Below, piece after piece: positions 30,088 to 38,240 of a stretch of 64,000 nucleotides of DNA; the stretch's first letter is position 1; every line of letters begins with the position of its first letter. This stretch comes from Tsukamurella ocularis (GTDB taxonomy: Bacteria > Actinomycetota > Actinomycetes > Mycobacteriales > Mycobacteriaceae), in assembly GCF_024807615.1 (NCBI RefSeq), contig NZ_JANUCJ010000004.1:372001-436000 (forward strand), given 5' to 3'. A program made the translations under genes and the position numbers. The notes below the pieces were generated by a model. The model ran no database searches and was not told the DNA's origin. It saw only the letters and a list, made by a program, of their open reading frames with translations.

Positions 30088-31362
30088 ATGAGCACGCCCA
30101 CCGCCCAGGACGCCGAACTGCAGGCCGCGACCGTCGCGGTCGAGGAGGCGGCCCGCGCCGCCCGCGCCGCCTCGAAGCAGCTGATCACGCTGACGACCGA
30201 GCAGAAGAACGCCGCGCTGCACGCCGCCGCCGACGCGCTGCTGACGTACAAGGACCGGATCCTCGCGGCGAACGCCGAGGACGTCGAGCGAGCCCGCGCC
30301 GCCGGCACTGAGGAATCGCTCATCGACCGGCTCGCGCTCAACGAGGCCCGGGTCGACGGCATCGCCTCCGGCCTGCGGCAGGTCGCCGGCCTGCCGGACC
30401 CCGTCGGGAACGTCCTGCGCGGGTCCACCCTGCCCAACGGCCTTGAGCTGCGCCAGGTCGCCGTGCCCCTCGGTGTGGTCGGCATCGTCTACGAGGCGCG
30501 GCCGAACGTCACCGTCGACGCCTTCGGCCTCACCCTCAAGTCGGGCAACGCCGTGTTGCTGCGCGGCTCCAGCTCGGCGGCCTCGTCGAACGCGGCCCTG
30601 GTGGCCGTGCTGCGCGAGTCCCTGGAGGCGAGCGGCATCACGCCCGACGCGGTCGCGCTCCTCTCCGCCGACTCGCGCGCCAGCGTCACCGCGCTGATCC
30701 GCGCCCGCGGGCTCGTCGACGTGGTCATTCCGCGCGGCGGCGCCGGGCTGATCGCGGCCGTCGTGCGCGACGCGACCGTGCCGACCATCGAGACCGGTAC
30801 GGGCAACTGCCACATCTACGTCCACCCCGCGGCCGACCTCGACATGGCAGAGGAGATCGTGCTCAACGCCAAGACCCGCCGTCCCAGCGTGTGCAACACC
30901 GTGGAGACCGTGCTCGTGGACCGCGCGCTCGCCGACACCTTCCTGCCCCGCCTGCTCGGCACCTTCCAGGCCGAGGGGGTGGTAGTGCACGGCGATGAGA
31001 CCGGGATGGTGCCCGCCACCGAGACGGACTGGGCCGACGAGTACCTCAGCCTCGACGTCGCGGTGAAGATCGTCGACGGGCTGGATCAGGCGATCGAGCA
31101 CATCGACCGCTACGGCACCGGGCACACCGAGGCCATCGTCACCGGAGATCTTGCCGCCGCCCGCGCCTTCACCACCCGCGTCGACGCTGCCGCGGTGATG
31201 GTCAACGCCTCCACCGCCTTCACCGACGGCGAGCAGTTCGGCTTCGGCGCCGAGATCGGGATCTCGACGCAGAAACTGCATGCCCGCGGCCCGATGGGGC
31301 TGCCCGAGCTCACCTCGACCAAGTGGATCGCGTGGGGCGACGGACACGTGCGTCCCCGGTAA
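30088..31362 (+). CDS. proA: Gamma-glutamyl phosphate reductase
   Basis: Second step of proline synthesis: NADPH-dependent reduction of gamma-glutamyl phosphate to the semialdehyde. 424 residues of the aldehyde-dehydrogenase fold with catalytic Cys241 in [31 protein letters not shown] and [14 protein letters not shown]. proB is not adjacent. The C-terminus [21 protein letters not shown] is typical. It opens the second M. tuberculosis-like block (Rv2427c and onward). Confidence 0.96.
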   Translation: MSTPTAQDAELQAATVAVEEAARAARAASKQLITLTTEQKNAALHAAADALLTYKDRILAANAEDVERARAAGTEESLIDRLALNEARVDGIASGLRQVAGLPDPVGNVLRGSTLPNGLELRQVAVPLGVVGIVYEARPNVTVDAFGLTLKSGNAVLLRGSSSAASSNAALVAVLRESLEASGITPDAVALLSADSRASVTALIRARGLVDVVIPRGGAGLIAAVVRDATVPTIETGTGNCHIYVHPAADLDMAEEIVLNAKTRRPSVCNTVETVLVDRALADTFLPRLLGTFQAEGVVVHGDETGMVPATETDWADEYLSLDVAVKIVDGLDQAIEHIDRYGTGHTEAIVTGDLAAARAFTTRVDAAAVMVNASTAFTDGEQFGFGAEIGISTQKLHARGPMGLPELTSTKWIAWGDGHVRPR

Positions 31363-31395
31363 TCCCGACCCGCTCACACTCGGCGCCCGGCCCGG

Positions 31396-31401
31396 TAGGT
31401 T
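31396..31401 (+). promoter_or_regulatory. -10 element of SRPBCC gene 1
   Basis: TAGGTT ends six bases before the ATG at 31408; leaderless-type. Confidence 0.5.
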
Positions 31402-31407
31402 GTCGCC

Positions 31408-31857
31408 ATGGCAATCAACGAGTCCCTCGAATTCGACATCGACGCCCCGGTCACGCTGGTTCTCGATACGCTCGCCGACGTCGACGCCCTGCCGGACTGG
31501 TCGTCGGCGCACAGCAACGTCAAGGTCATCGAGCGCGACGCGAACGGCCGCCCCAGCGTGGTGGACGCGTCCGTCGGGCTGCTGATGTTCAGCGACAACC
31601 TGACCTTCGACTACGCCTTCACCGACGTGAGCTGCAAGTGGGACACCCGCAACGAGGGCACCGCCGTGCGCAGCCAGGGCGGCATCTACGAGCTCTCGCC
31701 CAAGGGCGACGACCAGACGCACGTCAAGGTCACCATGTACCTCGACCCCAAGGTCAAGGCGCCCGGCTTCGTGGTGAAGAAGGGCATCAAGCTCGCGATG
31801 GACATCATCAAGAACGGCCTCACCAAAGAGGTCCTCAAGCGCAAGGCCGCGGCCTGA
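31408..31857 (+). CDS. SRPBCC (START/polyketide-cyclase-like) protein 1
   Basis: 149 residues of the helix-grip SRPBCC fold. It begins MAINESLEFDIDAPVTLVLDTLADVDALPDWSS, with the Asp-Val-x-x-Leu-Pro-x-Trp-Ser pattern typical of this ligand-binding family, and ends in a long amphipathic helix (KKGIKLAMDIIKNGLTKEVLKRKAAA). No catalytic residues are visible, so it probably binds a hydrophobic ligand. A paralogue with similar ends follows at 31914, and each gene has its own -10. Function is unknown. Confidence 0.75.
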   Translation: MAINESLEFDIDAPVTLVLDTLADVDALPDWSSAHSNVKVIERDANGRPSVVDASVGLLMFSDNLTFDYAFTDVSCKWDTRNEGTAVRSQGGIYELSPKGDDQTHVKVTMYLDPKVKAPGFVVKKGIKLAMDIIKNGLTKEVLKRKAAA

Positions 31858-31901
31858 CGGAGCGCCGCCGGGCTCCGTTCGGAAGTGCCCGGCGGCACCG
31901 C

Positions 31902-31907
31902 TAGATT
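31902..31907 (+). promoter_or_regulatory. -10 element of SRPBCC gene 2
   Basis: TAGATT ends six bases before the ATG at 31914, copying the layout of its paralogue; TTCGGA 18 bases further up may be a -35. Confidence 0.5.
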
Positions 31908-31913
31908 GTTGCG

Positions 31914-32366
31914 ATGGCAATCAATGAGAAGGTCGAGTTCGAGATCGAAGCCCCCGCGGCGCTCGCCTACGCGACGCTGCTGGACGTGGAGTCGCTGCCC
32001 GCGTGGTCGTCCTCGCACAAGCGCGTGACGGTCCTCGAGCGCGACGCGGCCGGGAATCCCAGCGTCGTCGAGGTCGAGGCGGGCATGATCGGCATCAGCG
32101 ACACCATGCGCTTCCGCTACGAGTTCACGCCCCAGACGAGGGTCGCCTGGCAGTCCGAGGGCGAGGGCATGGCCGTGCGGTCCCAAGGCGGGTATTACCA
32201 GCTCACACCCGTCGGCGACGACAAGGTGCATGTGCTGTGCGAGATGAACATCGACCTCAAGGTCACGCTGCCCGGCTTCGTCGTGCGCAAGGGTGTGAAG
32301 ATGAGTGCAGAGATCGCGTCGAAGGGCTTCTCGAAGGAGGTCCTCAAACGGAAGGCTGCACGCTGA
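31914..32366 (+). CDS. SRPBCC protein 2 (tandem paralogue)
   Basis: 150 residues, clearly related to the preceding gene: MAINEKVEFEIEAPAALAYATLLDVESLPAWSS at the start and KGFSKEVLKRKAAR at the end match almost word for word, while the middle has diverged. This indicates tandem duplication with retention of both copies. Its stop TGA overlaps a CTG that opens the MoxR frame, which ties it to the MoxR-VWA pair; a ligand-sensing or substrate-delivery role there is speculation. Confidence 0.75.
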   Translation: MAINEKVEFEIEAPAALAYATLLDVESLPAWSSSHKRVTVLERDAAGNPSVVEVEAGMIGISDTMRFRYEFTPQTRVAWQSEGEGMAVRSQGGYYQLTPVGDDKVHVLCEMNIDLKVTLPGFVVRKGVKMSAEIASKGFSKEVLKRKAAR

Positions 32367-33268
32367 GCACCGACATCACGACCCCCGCGCCCACCGCGTT
32401 GTTCACCAGCGTCGACGACGTCGCCGCCGCACTGCGCGAGACCGGCTACATCCCGTCGGTCGCCACCGCCACGGCCGTCTTCCTCGCCGACAAGCTGGGC
32501 AAGCCGCTCCTCGTGGAGGGCCCCGCCGGGGTCGGCAAGACGGAGCTGGCCCGCGCCTGCTCCCAGGCCCGCGACGCCCGCTTCGTCCGGCTGCAGTGCT
32601 ATGAGGGCATCGACGAGGCCCGTGCCCTGTACGAGTGGAACCATGCCAAGCAGATCCTGCGGATCCAGTCGTCCGGCACCGACGGCGACTGGGACGACAC
32701 CAAGCAGGACGTCTTCTCCGAGGAGTTCCTCCTCCCGCGGCCCCTCCTGCAGGCCGTCCGGGAGGGCGGACCTTCGGTCCTACTGATCGACGAGGCCGAC
32801 AAGGCCGACCTCGAGTTCGAGGGCCTGCTGCTCGAGGTCCTGTCCGACTACGCGGTGACGGTGCCGGAGCTGGGCACGATCACGGCCGTCCGCAAGCCGC
32901 TGGTCTTCCTCACCTCGAACGCCACCCGCGAGCTGTCGGAGGCGCTCAAGCGTCGCTGCCTGTACCTCCACATCGACTTCCCCGACGCCGAGTTGGAACT
33001 GTCGATCATCCGCAGCCGCGTCCCCGACCTGCCGACCGAGGTCGCGCAGCAGCTGCTCCGCGTCATCTCCACGCTGCGCGGCCTCGACCTGAAGAAGAAG
33101 CCGTCGGTCTCGGAGACGTTGGACTGGTGCCGCACCCTCCTCGCGCTCGGCATCACCGGTAGTGCCAGCGGCTCCATCGACAAGGCGGCGCTCCGCTCGA
33201 CGCTCGGCGTGGTGCTCAAGCACCAGGTCGATATCGAGACCGCCGCCGCGGCGCTGGGCCTGTCATGA
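32363..33268 (+). CDS. MoxR-family AAA+ ATPase
   Basis: 301 residues if translation begins at the CTG at 32363. That codon overlaps the previous stop as CTGA and has GGAAGG six bases upstream. No in-frame ATG or GTG precedes the conserved part; the alternative is TTG at 32399 (289 residues). Walker A is GPAGVGKTELA, Walker B VLLIDEADKAD, sensor-1 FLTSNATRE. MoxR proteins act as chaperones that insert cofactors or remodel partners together with VWA proteins such as the one encoded next (ATGA overlap). Counterpart of Rv2426c. The gene is certain, the start is not. Confidence 0.85.
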   Translation: MSTDITTPAPTALFTSVDDVAAALRETGYIPSVATATAVFLADKLGKPLLVEGPAGVGKTELARACSQARDARFVRLQCYEGIDEARALYEWNHAKQILRIQSSGTDGDWDDTKQDVFSEEFLLPRPLLQAVREGGPSVLLIDEADKADLEFEGLLLEVLSDYAVTVPELGTITAVRKPLVFLTSNATRELSEALKRRCLYLHIDFPDAELELSIIRSRVPDLPTEVAQQLLRVISTLRGLDLKKKPSVSETLDWCRTLLALGITGSASGSIDKAALRSTLGVVLKHQVDIETAAAALGLS

Positions 33269-34761
33269 CCACGGTGCAGGTTCCGGGCGCCGGCACGCCT
33301 CTGGATACGCACCTGCACGCCTTCGTGCGGACGCTCCGCGAACGCGGCATGGCGATCGGCCCTGGCGAGGCGATCACGGCCGCCGAGGTGCTGACGGTGC
33401 TCGACCTCACCGATCGCGGCCAGCTCCGCGAGGGCCTCGCCGCCGTGCTGCTGCGCGAGCAGATGCACCGCAAGACCTTTGACGTCATCTTCGACCTGTA
33501 CTTCCCGGTGCGGGGCGGCTTCGGCGCCGCGAACGCCGGTGCCGCGGGCGCGTCCGGCACCGGCGGGCAGGGATGTTCCGGAGTGCCGGGGGAGCCCGAC
33601 CCGCTGAAGATGCCCGCCTCGGACACCCCACCCGATCCGGACGCGGTGCGCGAGGCGCTGCGTCAGGAGGCCATCGCCGCGCTCGTGGCCGGCGGCGACC
33701 ACGACGGCATCGCCAGCCAGATCGTCGAGCAGCTCGGCGAGTACAACTCCGCCACCGGCACCGCCTTCTCCTCGTACCAGGCGCTCAAGGCGCTCAACCC
33801 GCAGACGCTCATCGCCGCCATCGCCAACGGCCTGCTCGCCGCGGCCGGCGAGGACGGCGCCGCGCCGGGCAGCTTCGAGTACGAGTCCGCCCGCCGCGTC
33901 GCGCGATCGCGCGTCGCCGGGCTCACCGAGCGCGTCACCGAGCTCACGTCCGTCGCCATGGCTGCCCGGCGGGGCCCCGAGGCCGTCGCGCAGTACGCGG
34001 CGCCGCAGCTGCCCGAGAACGTGGCCTTCTTCGCCGCTACCCGCACTGAGCTGCACCGCATGGAGCAGACCGTTCGGCCCCTGGCCCGGCAGCTGTCCAC
34101 CCGGCTGCTCGTGCGGCGCCGGCGCGCCCGCCGCGGCCCGATCGACCTGCGGCGCACACTGCGCAAGTCGATGTCGACCGGTGGCGTGCCGATCGATCTG
34201 GCGCACCGTCGGCCCCGTCCCACCAAGCCCGAGCTCGTGCTCCTGTGCGATCTCTCCGGCTCGGTCGCGGGATTCTCCAACTTCACGCTGCTGCTCACGC
34301 ACGCGCTCAGCGCCGAGTTCTCCAAGATCCGGGTGTTCGGCTTCGTCGACTCCGTGGACGAGATCACCGACTACATCGACCCGTCGCGCACGCTCACCGT
34401 CGACACCGTCGTCGACATGTTCGACCGCGTGATCCGGGAGACCAACGTCGCGCGGTTCGGCGGCTCCGACTACGGCAACATGCTGCGGACGTTCGTCCGC
34501 GACTTCCCCGACGCCGTGACCCACCGCGGCACGCTGCTCATCCTCGGCGACGCCCGGTCCAACCACACCGATCCCGCGCTTGCGGAGCTCGACGAGCTCG
34601 TCGAGAAGGCCCGGCACGCGTTCTGGCTCAATCCCGAACGGAAGGCCGCGTGGGGGAGCGGCGACTCGGTCGCAGACAAGTACGGGCGACTGATCGACAT
34701 GTATGAATGCCGCACCGCTGGGCAGCTGGCCGAGGTCATCGGGCGGCTGCTGCCCGTCTGA
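33265..34761 (+). CDS. VWA-domain protein, CoxE-like
   Basis: 498 residues. The N-terminal half is helical and contains a Gly/Ala-rich linker (about 90-110). The C-terminal VWA domain (about 320-495) has an intact MIDAS motif, LCDLSGSVAGFS (D-x-S-x-S), with GDAR and Thr/Asp positions downstream. Such CoxE-type proteins pair with MoxR ATPases for metal-dependent protein assembly. No signal peptide is seen, so it is cytosolic. Counterpart of Rv2425c in M. tuberculosis. The client is unknown: no oxidoreductase gene adjoins. Confidence 0.85.
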   Translation: MTTVQVPGAGTPLDTHLHAFVRTLRERGMAIGPGEAITAAEVLTVLDLTDRGQLREGLAAVLLREQMHRKTFDVIFDLYFPVRGGFGAANAGAAGASGTGGQGCSGVPGEPDPLKMPASDTPPDPDAVREALRQEAIAALVAGGDHDGIASQIVEQLGEYNSATGTAFSSYQALKALNPQTLIAAIANGLLAAAGEDGAAPGSFEYESARRVARSRVAGLTERVTELTSVAMAARRGPEAVAQYAAPQLPENVAFFAATRTELHRMEQTVRPLARQLSTRLLVRRRRARRGPIDLRRTLRKSMSTGGVPIDLAHRRPRPTKPELVLLCDLSGSVAGFSNFTLLLTHALSAEFSKIRVFGFVDSVDEITDYIDPSRTLTVDTVVDMFDRVIRETNVARFGGSDYGNMLRTFVRDFPDAVTHRGTLLILGDARSNHTDPALAELDELVEKARHAFWLNPERKAAWGSGDSVADKYGRLIDMYECRTAGQLAEVIGRLLPV

Positions 34762-34778
34762 CGCGGCGGCGGCATGCA

Positions 34779-34784
34779 TAGGAT
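34779..34784 (+). promoter_or_regulatory. -10 element of the nadD-degV operon
   Basis: TAGGAT ends eight bases before the nadD ATG; leaderless-type. Confidence 0.5.
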
Positions 34785-34792
34785 GATCCGTT

Positions 34793-35440
34793 ATGCGTGA
34801 GTCCAGCACCGCCGGGCGCCGCCGCGTCGGCGTCATGGGTGGGACCTTCGACCCGATCCACCACGGCCACCTCGTGGCCGCCAGCGAAGTGGCGGACCGC
34901 TTCGACCTCGACGAGGTGGTCTTCGTCCCCACCGGCCGGCCGTGGCAGAAGAGCGAGGTCACGCCCGCCGAGGACCGGTACCTGATGACGGTGATCGCGA
35001 CCGCCTCGAACCCGCGCTTCTCCGTCAGCCGCGTTGACATCGACCGCGGCGGGGATACCTACACAGTGGACACGCTGCGGGATCTGCACCGCCAGAACCC
35101 CGACACCGACCTGTTCTTCATCACGGGCGCGGATGCCCTCGCGTCGATCCTGAGTTGGCAGGACTGGGAGGAGCTGTTCGGCCTCGCGACCTTCGTCGGT
35201 GTCTCGCGGCCCGGCTATCAGCTGGCCGCGGATCACCTGTCGGACGTGCCGAAGGATAGATTGTTCCTCGTGGAGGTGCCCGCGCTGGCCATCTCGTCGA
35301 CCGAATGTCGCGCGCGCGCCGACGCCGGACGACCCGTTTGGTACCTCGTGCCCGACGGCGTGGTGCAGTACATCGCCAAGCGCGCTCTGTACCAGAGCCG
35401 CCCGGCACCGGACAAGACCGTGAACCCAGGAGGATCATGA
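34793..35440 (+). CDS. nadD: Nicotinate-mononucleotide adenylyltransferase
   Basis: Adenylates nicotinate mononucleotide in NAD synthesis. 215 residues with the nucleotidyltransferase motif [15 protein letters not shown] near residue 17 and [13 protein letters not shown] near the C-terminus. The ATG at 34793 is eight bases after a -10. The stop overlaps the rsfS ATG, opening a five-gene coupled operon conserved in mycobacteria. Confidence 0.95.
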   Translation: MRESSTAGRRRVGVMGGTFDPIHHGHLVAASEVADRFDLDEVVFVPTGRPWQKSEVTPAEDRYLMTVIATASNPRFSVSRVDIDRGGDTYTVDTLRDLHRQNPDTDLFFITGADALASILSWQDWEELFGLATFVGVSRPGYQLAADHLSDVPKDRLFLVEVPALAISSTECRARADAGRPVWYLVPDGVVQYIAKRALYQSRPAPDKTVNPGGS

Positions 35441-35853
35441 CCGCATCCGATCAGGCCCGTACCCTTGCCGCCATCGCGGCGCGTGCGGCCGACGACAAGC
35501 TCGCCACGAACGTCGTGGTGCTCGATGTCTCGGAGCAACTCGTGCTGACCGAGGCCTTCGTCATCGCGTCGGCGGGCAACGAGCGGCAGGTGAACGCCAT
35601 CGTCGAAGAGGTCGAGGACCAGCTCCGTGAAGCGGGCGTCAAGCCCACCCGCCGCGAGGGAGCCCGTGAGGGCCGCTGGGCGCTGCTGGACTTCCTCGAC
35701 ATCGTCGTGCACGTCTTCCACGAGGAGGAGCGGGAGTACTACGCCCTCGAGAAGCTGTGGAAGGACTGCCCGCGCATCGAGGTGGAGGGCCTGGGCGAGC
35801 ACGCCCCGACCGAGGGTTCCGCGGGCGCCGACGGGGACCGCGAGGACGCCTGA
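35437..35853 (+). CDS. rsfS: Ribosomal silencing factor RsfS
   Basis: 138 residues of the RsfS/Iojap family. It binds L14 on the large ribosomal subunit and blocks joining with the small subunit under starvation. [27 protein letters not shown] and [36 protein letters not shown] are family signatures. A perfect AGGAGG precedes the ATG, which overlaps the nadD stop. The acidic C-terminal tail is variable in the family. Confidence 0.94.
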   Translation: MTASDQARTLAAIAARAADDKLATNVVVLDVSEQLVLTEAFVIASAGNERQVNAIVEEVEDQLREAGVKPTRREGAREGRWALLDFLDIVVHVFHEEEREYYALEKLWKDCPRIEVEGLGEHAPTEGSAGADGDREDA

Positions 35854-36542
35854 TGCACGTGGAGGACGGGCTCGACTCGTCGGTCGAGCGCCTGACCCCG
35901 ACGGTGCGCCGACTCATCCTGCTCCGGCACGGCCAGACCGCGTCGAACGCCGAGGGGCGTATGCAGGGCCAGCTCGACACCGACCTCACCGACCTGGGGC
36001 GGCGGCAGGCAGCCGCGGCCGCCGGCGCGCTCGGCGATCGCGATCCCATCGCCATTCTCAGCTCCGATCTGCGCCGCGCCCGCGACACCGCGGACGCGCT
36101 CGCGGCCGTCACCGGGGGCACCGTCGAGACCGATATGCGGCTCCGGGAGACCATGCTGGGCGATTGGCAGGGTCTTACCCACCACGAAGTCGACGCGTAC
36201 ATGCCCGGCGCACGCCGACGGTGGCGCGACGCCCCCCAGTGGGCGCCGCCCGGCGGCGAGGCCCGGGTGGACGTGGCCGCACGTTCGTATCCGCTGGTGA
36301 CGGAGCTCAGCGACCGGCTCGCCGAGTGGGGCTCGAGCGAGCGGCCCGTGATCCTGGTCGCGCACGGCGGACTGATCGCCGCCCTGACGGCTCGGCTGCT
36401 GGACCTGCCCGTCGACCACTGGCCGGTTCTTGGCGGCCTCGGAAACTGCAGCTGGGTGCAGCTCTCCGCGCACGGCGACGCGACGCGCTGGCGGCTCGAC
36501 GTGTGGAACGCCTCATCGGACGTGGCGCCCGAGGTCCAGTGA
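35853..36542 (+). CDS. gpgP: Histidine-phosphatase family protein, probable glucosyl-3-phosphoglycerate phosphatase
   Basis: 229 residues, phosphoglycerate-mutase superfamily: RLILLRHGQTASNAEGRMQGQLD with catalytic His26, later LRETMLGDWQGL and VAHGGLIAAL with the second His. The M. tuberculosis protein at this place (Rv2419c, GpgP) dephosphorylates glucosyl-3-phosphoglycerate in methylglucose lipopolysaccharide synthesis; the neighbouring octT homologue supports the same role. The start overlaps the rsfS stop as TGATG. A general phosphatase function cannot be excluded. Confidence 0.8.
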   Translation: MHVEDGLDSSVERLTPTVRRLILLRHGQTASNAEGRMQGQLDTDLTDLGRRQAAAAAGALGDRDPIAILSSDLRRARDTADALAAVTGGTVETDMRLRETMLGDWQGLTHHEVDAYMPGARRRWRDAPQWAPPGGEARVDVAARSYPLVTELSDRLAEWGSSERPVILVAHGGLIAALTARLLDLPVDHWPVLGGLGNCSWVQLSAHGDATRWRLDVWNASSDVAPEVQ

Positions 36543-37264
36543 GCGATTCCCCGACCGGCACGCTGCTCGTCCTCAGTGACTCCCTGGGCTTCTACGGGCC
36601 CGAGGGCGCGCTGCCGGCCTCCGACCCGCGGATCTGGCCCAACCTGGTGGCCGCCGAGCTGGGGCTGCGCTGCGAGCTCTTCGCGCGCGTCGGGTGGACC
36701 ACCCGCGACGGCTGGTGGTGCGTGACGCAGGACCCCCGGGTCTGGGCCGCGGTCCCCACCGTCGAGGCCGCGGTGCTGGCCCTGGGCGGCATGGACTCGC
36801 TGCCCTCGCCGCTGCCCACCGCCGTGCGCGAGCAGATCCGCTACCTGCGGCCCGCCTCGCTGCGCGCCCGTGCCCGCGACGGCTACGCCACGATCCAGAA
36901 GGTCTTCTCGCCGGTCGGCTGGCCGATGGCACTCCCGCCGAAGGTCACCGTCGACTATCTCGGCAAGACGTACGACTCGATCCACTCCCTGCGCCCCGAC
37001 GCCCCCGTCGCGGTGCTCGAGCCCCCGACGCACCGTGCGCTGGCCTACTCCTTCGCGCACCCGGGGTGGGCGCGGACGCGACGGGCGATCCGCGGCTGGT
37101 CCGACGATGCCGGCGTGCCCGCCGTCCCCCTGCGTGACCTGTGCGAGTGGTCGTTCGACCTGGGGATCAATAACATCGACGGGATCCACTGGTCGTTCGA
37201 GATGCACGAGCAGGTGGCGCAGCGGGTGCTGCGCGCCCTGCGCGGCGAAGGGGGTGCGCGATGA
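36539..37264 (+). CDS. octT: SGNH hydrolase-fold protein, probable octanoyltransferase OctT
   Basis: 241 residues with an SGNH/GDSL-type start, LLVLSDSLGFYGPEG (Ser15 in a Ser-Asp-Ser-Leu block), ALGGMDSLPS as the block-III counterpart, and NIDGIHWSFEMH giving the Asp/His pair near the C-terminus. At the same place M. tuberculosis Rv2418c (OctT) attaches octanoate to the diglucosylglycerate precursor of methylglucose lipopolysaccharides. The GTG start overlaps the gpgP stop (GTGA), and its own stop overlaps the DegV ATG. Confidence 0.78.
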   Translation: MSDSPTGTLLVLSDSLGFYGPEGALPASDPRIWPNLVAAELGLRCELFARVGWTTRDGWWCVTQDPRVWAAVPTVEAAVLALGGMDSLPSPLPTAVREQIRYLRPASLRARARDGYATIQKVFSPVGWPMALPPKVTVDYLGKTYDSIHSLRPDAPVAVLEPPTHRALAYSFAHPGWARTRRAIRGWSDDAGVPAVPLRDLCEWSFDLGINNIDGIHWSFEMHEQVAQRVLRALRGEGGAR

Positions 37265-38115
37265 CCGTCGTCGTGGTGACCGACGCATCCGCCGCGATCG
37301 CGCCGGAACGCGCCGCCGAGATGCACATCCGCATCTTGCCGCTGCATGTGCTGTCGGGCGAGAGCGAGTACATCGACTACGGCACCGGCTACCAGGCGGA
37401 ACGCTTCGTCAGGGAGGGCGTGACCACGTCCGGCCCGTCCGTCGGCGAGGTCCGCGAGGTGCTCACCGCCGCTGTCGCCGAGGCCGCCGGAGATGGGGTC
37501 GTCGTCATCACGATGAGCTCGCACCTGAGCTCCACCTATTCCACGTCGGTGGCGCAGGCGGGGCTCATGGACGCCGGGATCACCGTGATCGACTCGCGCG
37601 GCATCGACATGGCCATGGGTTTCGGCGTGCTCGAGGCGGCCCGTCTGGCCCGCGCCGGGGCGTCGGCCGACGAGGTCGCGGAGGCCGCGCGCCAGGTGCT
37701 CGACGGTGCCGAGGGGTTCTTCTGCGTCGCGACGCTCGATCACCTGCGCGCGGGTGGGCGCGTCAGCGCGCTGGCGAAGCTGCTCGGCGGCGCGCTGCAG
37801 ATCGTGCCGGTGCTGCGGCTGCAGGACGGCCGGATCGTCTCCGAGCGCAAGACCCGCACCGTGTCCCGGGCGCGCGACCAGCTGGCGGCGCTCGCCTCCC
37901 AGCACCTCGGGAACCGGCCTGCGCGGGTCGCCGTGCATCACGTCGAGGCGCCCGACGCCGCCGAGCACGTGGCTGCGCTGGTCAAGGAGGAGTTCCCGCG
38001 GCTCCAGGAGCTGGTGATCGGCCGGTTCGGCGGCACGATCGCCGCTCACCTCGGGCCCGGCGCGGTGGGTGTCGCGGTCGCTCCGGCGCTGGTCGACGAC
38101 GAGGACGAGGCCTAG
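37261..38115 (+). CDS. DegV/FakB-family fatty-acid-binding protein
   Basis: 284 residues of the DegV fold: VVVVTDASAAIAPE at the N-terminus, VITMSSHLSSTYSTSVAQA (acyl-head-group binding loop), CVATLDHLRAGGRVSALAKLLGGALQIVPVL, and a C-terminal domain ending before an acidic tail. FakB proteins hold a fatty acid while FakA phosphorylates it; a FakA homologue lies at 15263-16918. Operon position beside the acyltransferase octT suggests that fatty acids for lipid or methylglucose polymer acylation are handled here (inference). Counterpart of Rv2417c. Confidence 0.88.
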   Translation: MTVVVVTDASAAIAPERAAEMHIRILPLHVLSGESEYIDYGTGYQAERFVREGVTTSGPSVGEVREVLTAAVAEAAGDGVVVITMSSHLSSTYSTSVAQAGLMDAGITVIDSRGIDMAMGFGVLEAARLARAGASADEVAEAARQVLDGAEGFFCVATLDHLRAGGRVSALAKLLGGALQIVPVLRLQDGRIVSERKTRTVSRARDQLAALASQHLGNRPARVAVHHVEAPDAAEHVAALVKEEFPRLQELVIGRFGGTIAAHLGPGAVGVAVAPALVDDEDEA

Positions 38116-38126
38116 CACACCGGCCC

Positions 38127-38153
38127 GACGGATCCGCCCCGGCGGACGCCGTC
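38127..38153 (+). terminator. Hairpin after the nadD-degV operon
   Basis: GACGG-a-TCCGCC (38127-38138) pairs with GGCGGA-cg-CCGTC (38141-38153), an 11-bp stem with one bulge, starting 12 bases after the stop. No T run. Confidence 0.5.
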
Positions 38154-38169
38154 CTCCACAGGTTCGGGG

Positions 38170-38178
38170 TTATCCACA
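38170..38178. promoter_or_regulatory. Consensus DnaA box upstream of comEA
   Basis: TTATCCACA is the exact DnaA-box consensus, 62 bases before comEA. TCCTCCACA at 38152 is a weaker neighbour. One perfect 9-mer is expected by chance every few hundred kilobases, less often in GC-rich DNA. Confidence 0.4.
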
Positions 38179-38228
38179 GGCGGGCTCGTTCGCCCGCTCA
38201 GCGGGGCTTTCCGGCGGTGCCCGCGCCC

Positions 38229-38234
38229 TAGGTT
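38229..38234 (+). promoter_or_regulatory. -10 element of comEA-comEC-holA
   Basis: TAGGTT ends six bases before the comEA ATG; leaderless-type. Confidence 0.5.
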
Positions 38235-38240
38235 CGTCGC

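Noticed and set aside
26664-30485. A single 1273-codon minus-strand protein covering AtuA, the MDMPI gene and the HNH gene
   Set aside because: Only its last 580 codons are AtuA. The rest is out-of-frame sequence of two real genes with their own starts and stops.
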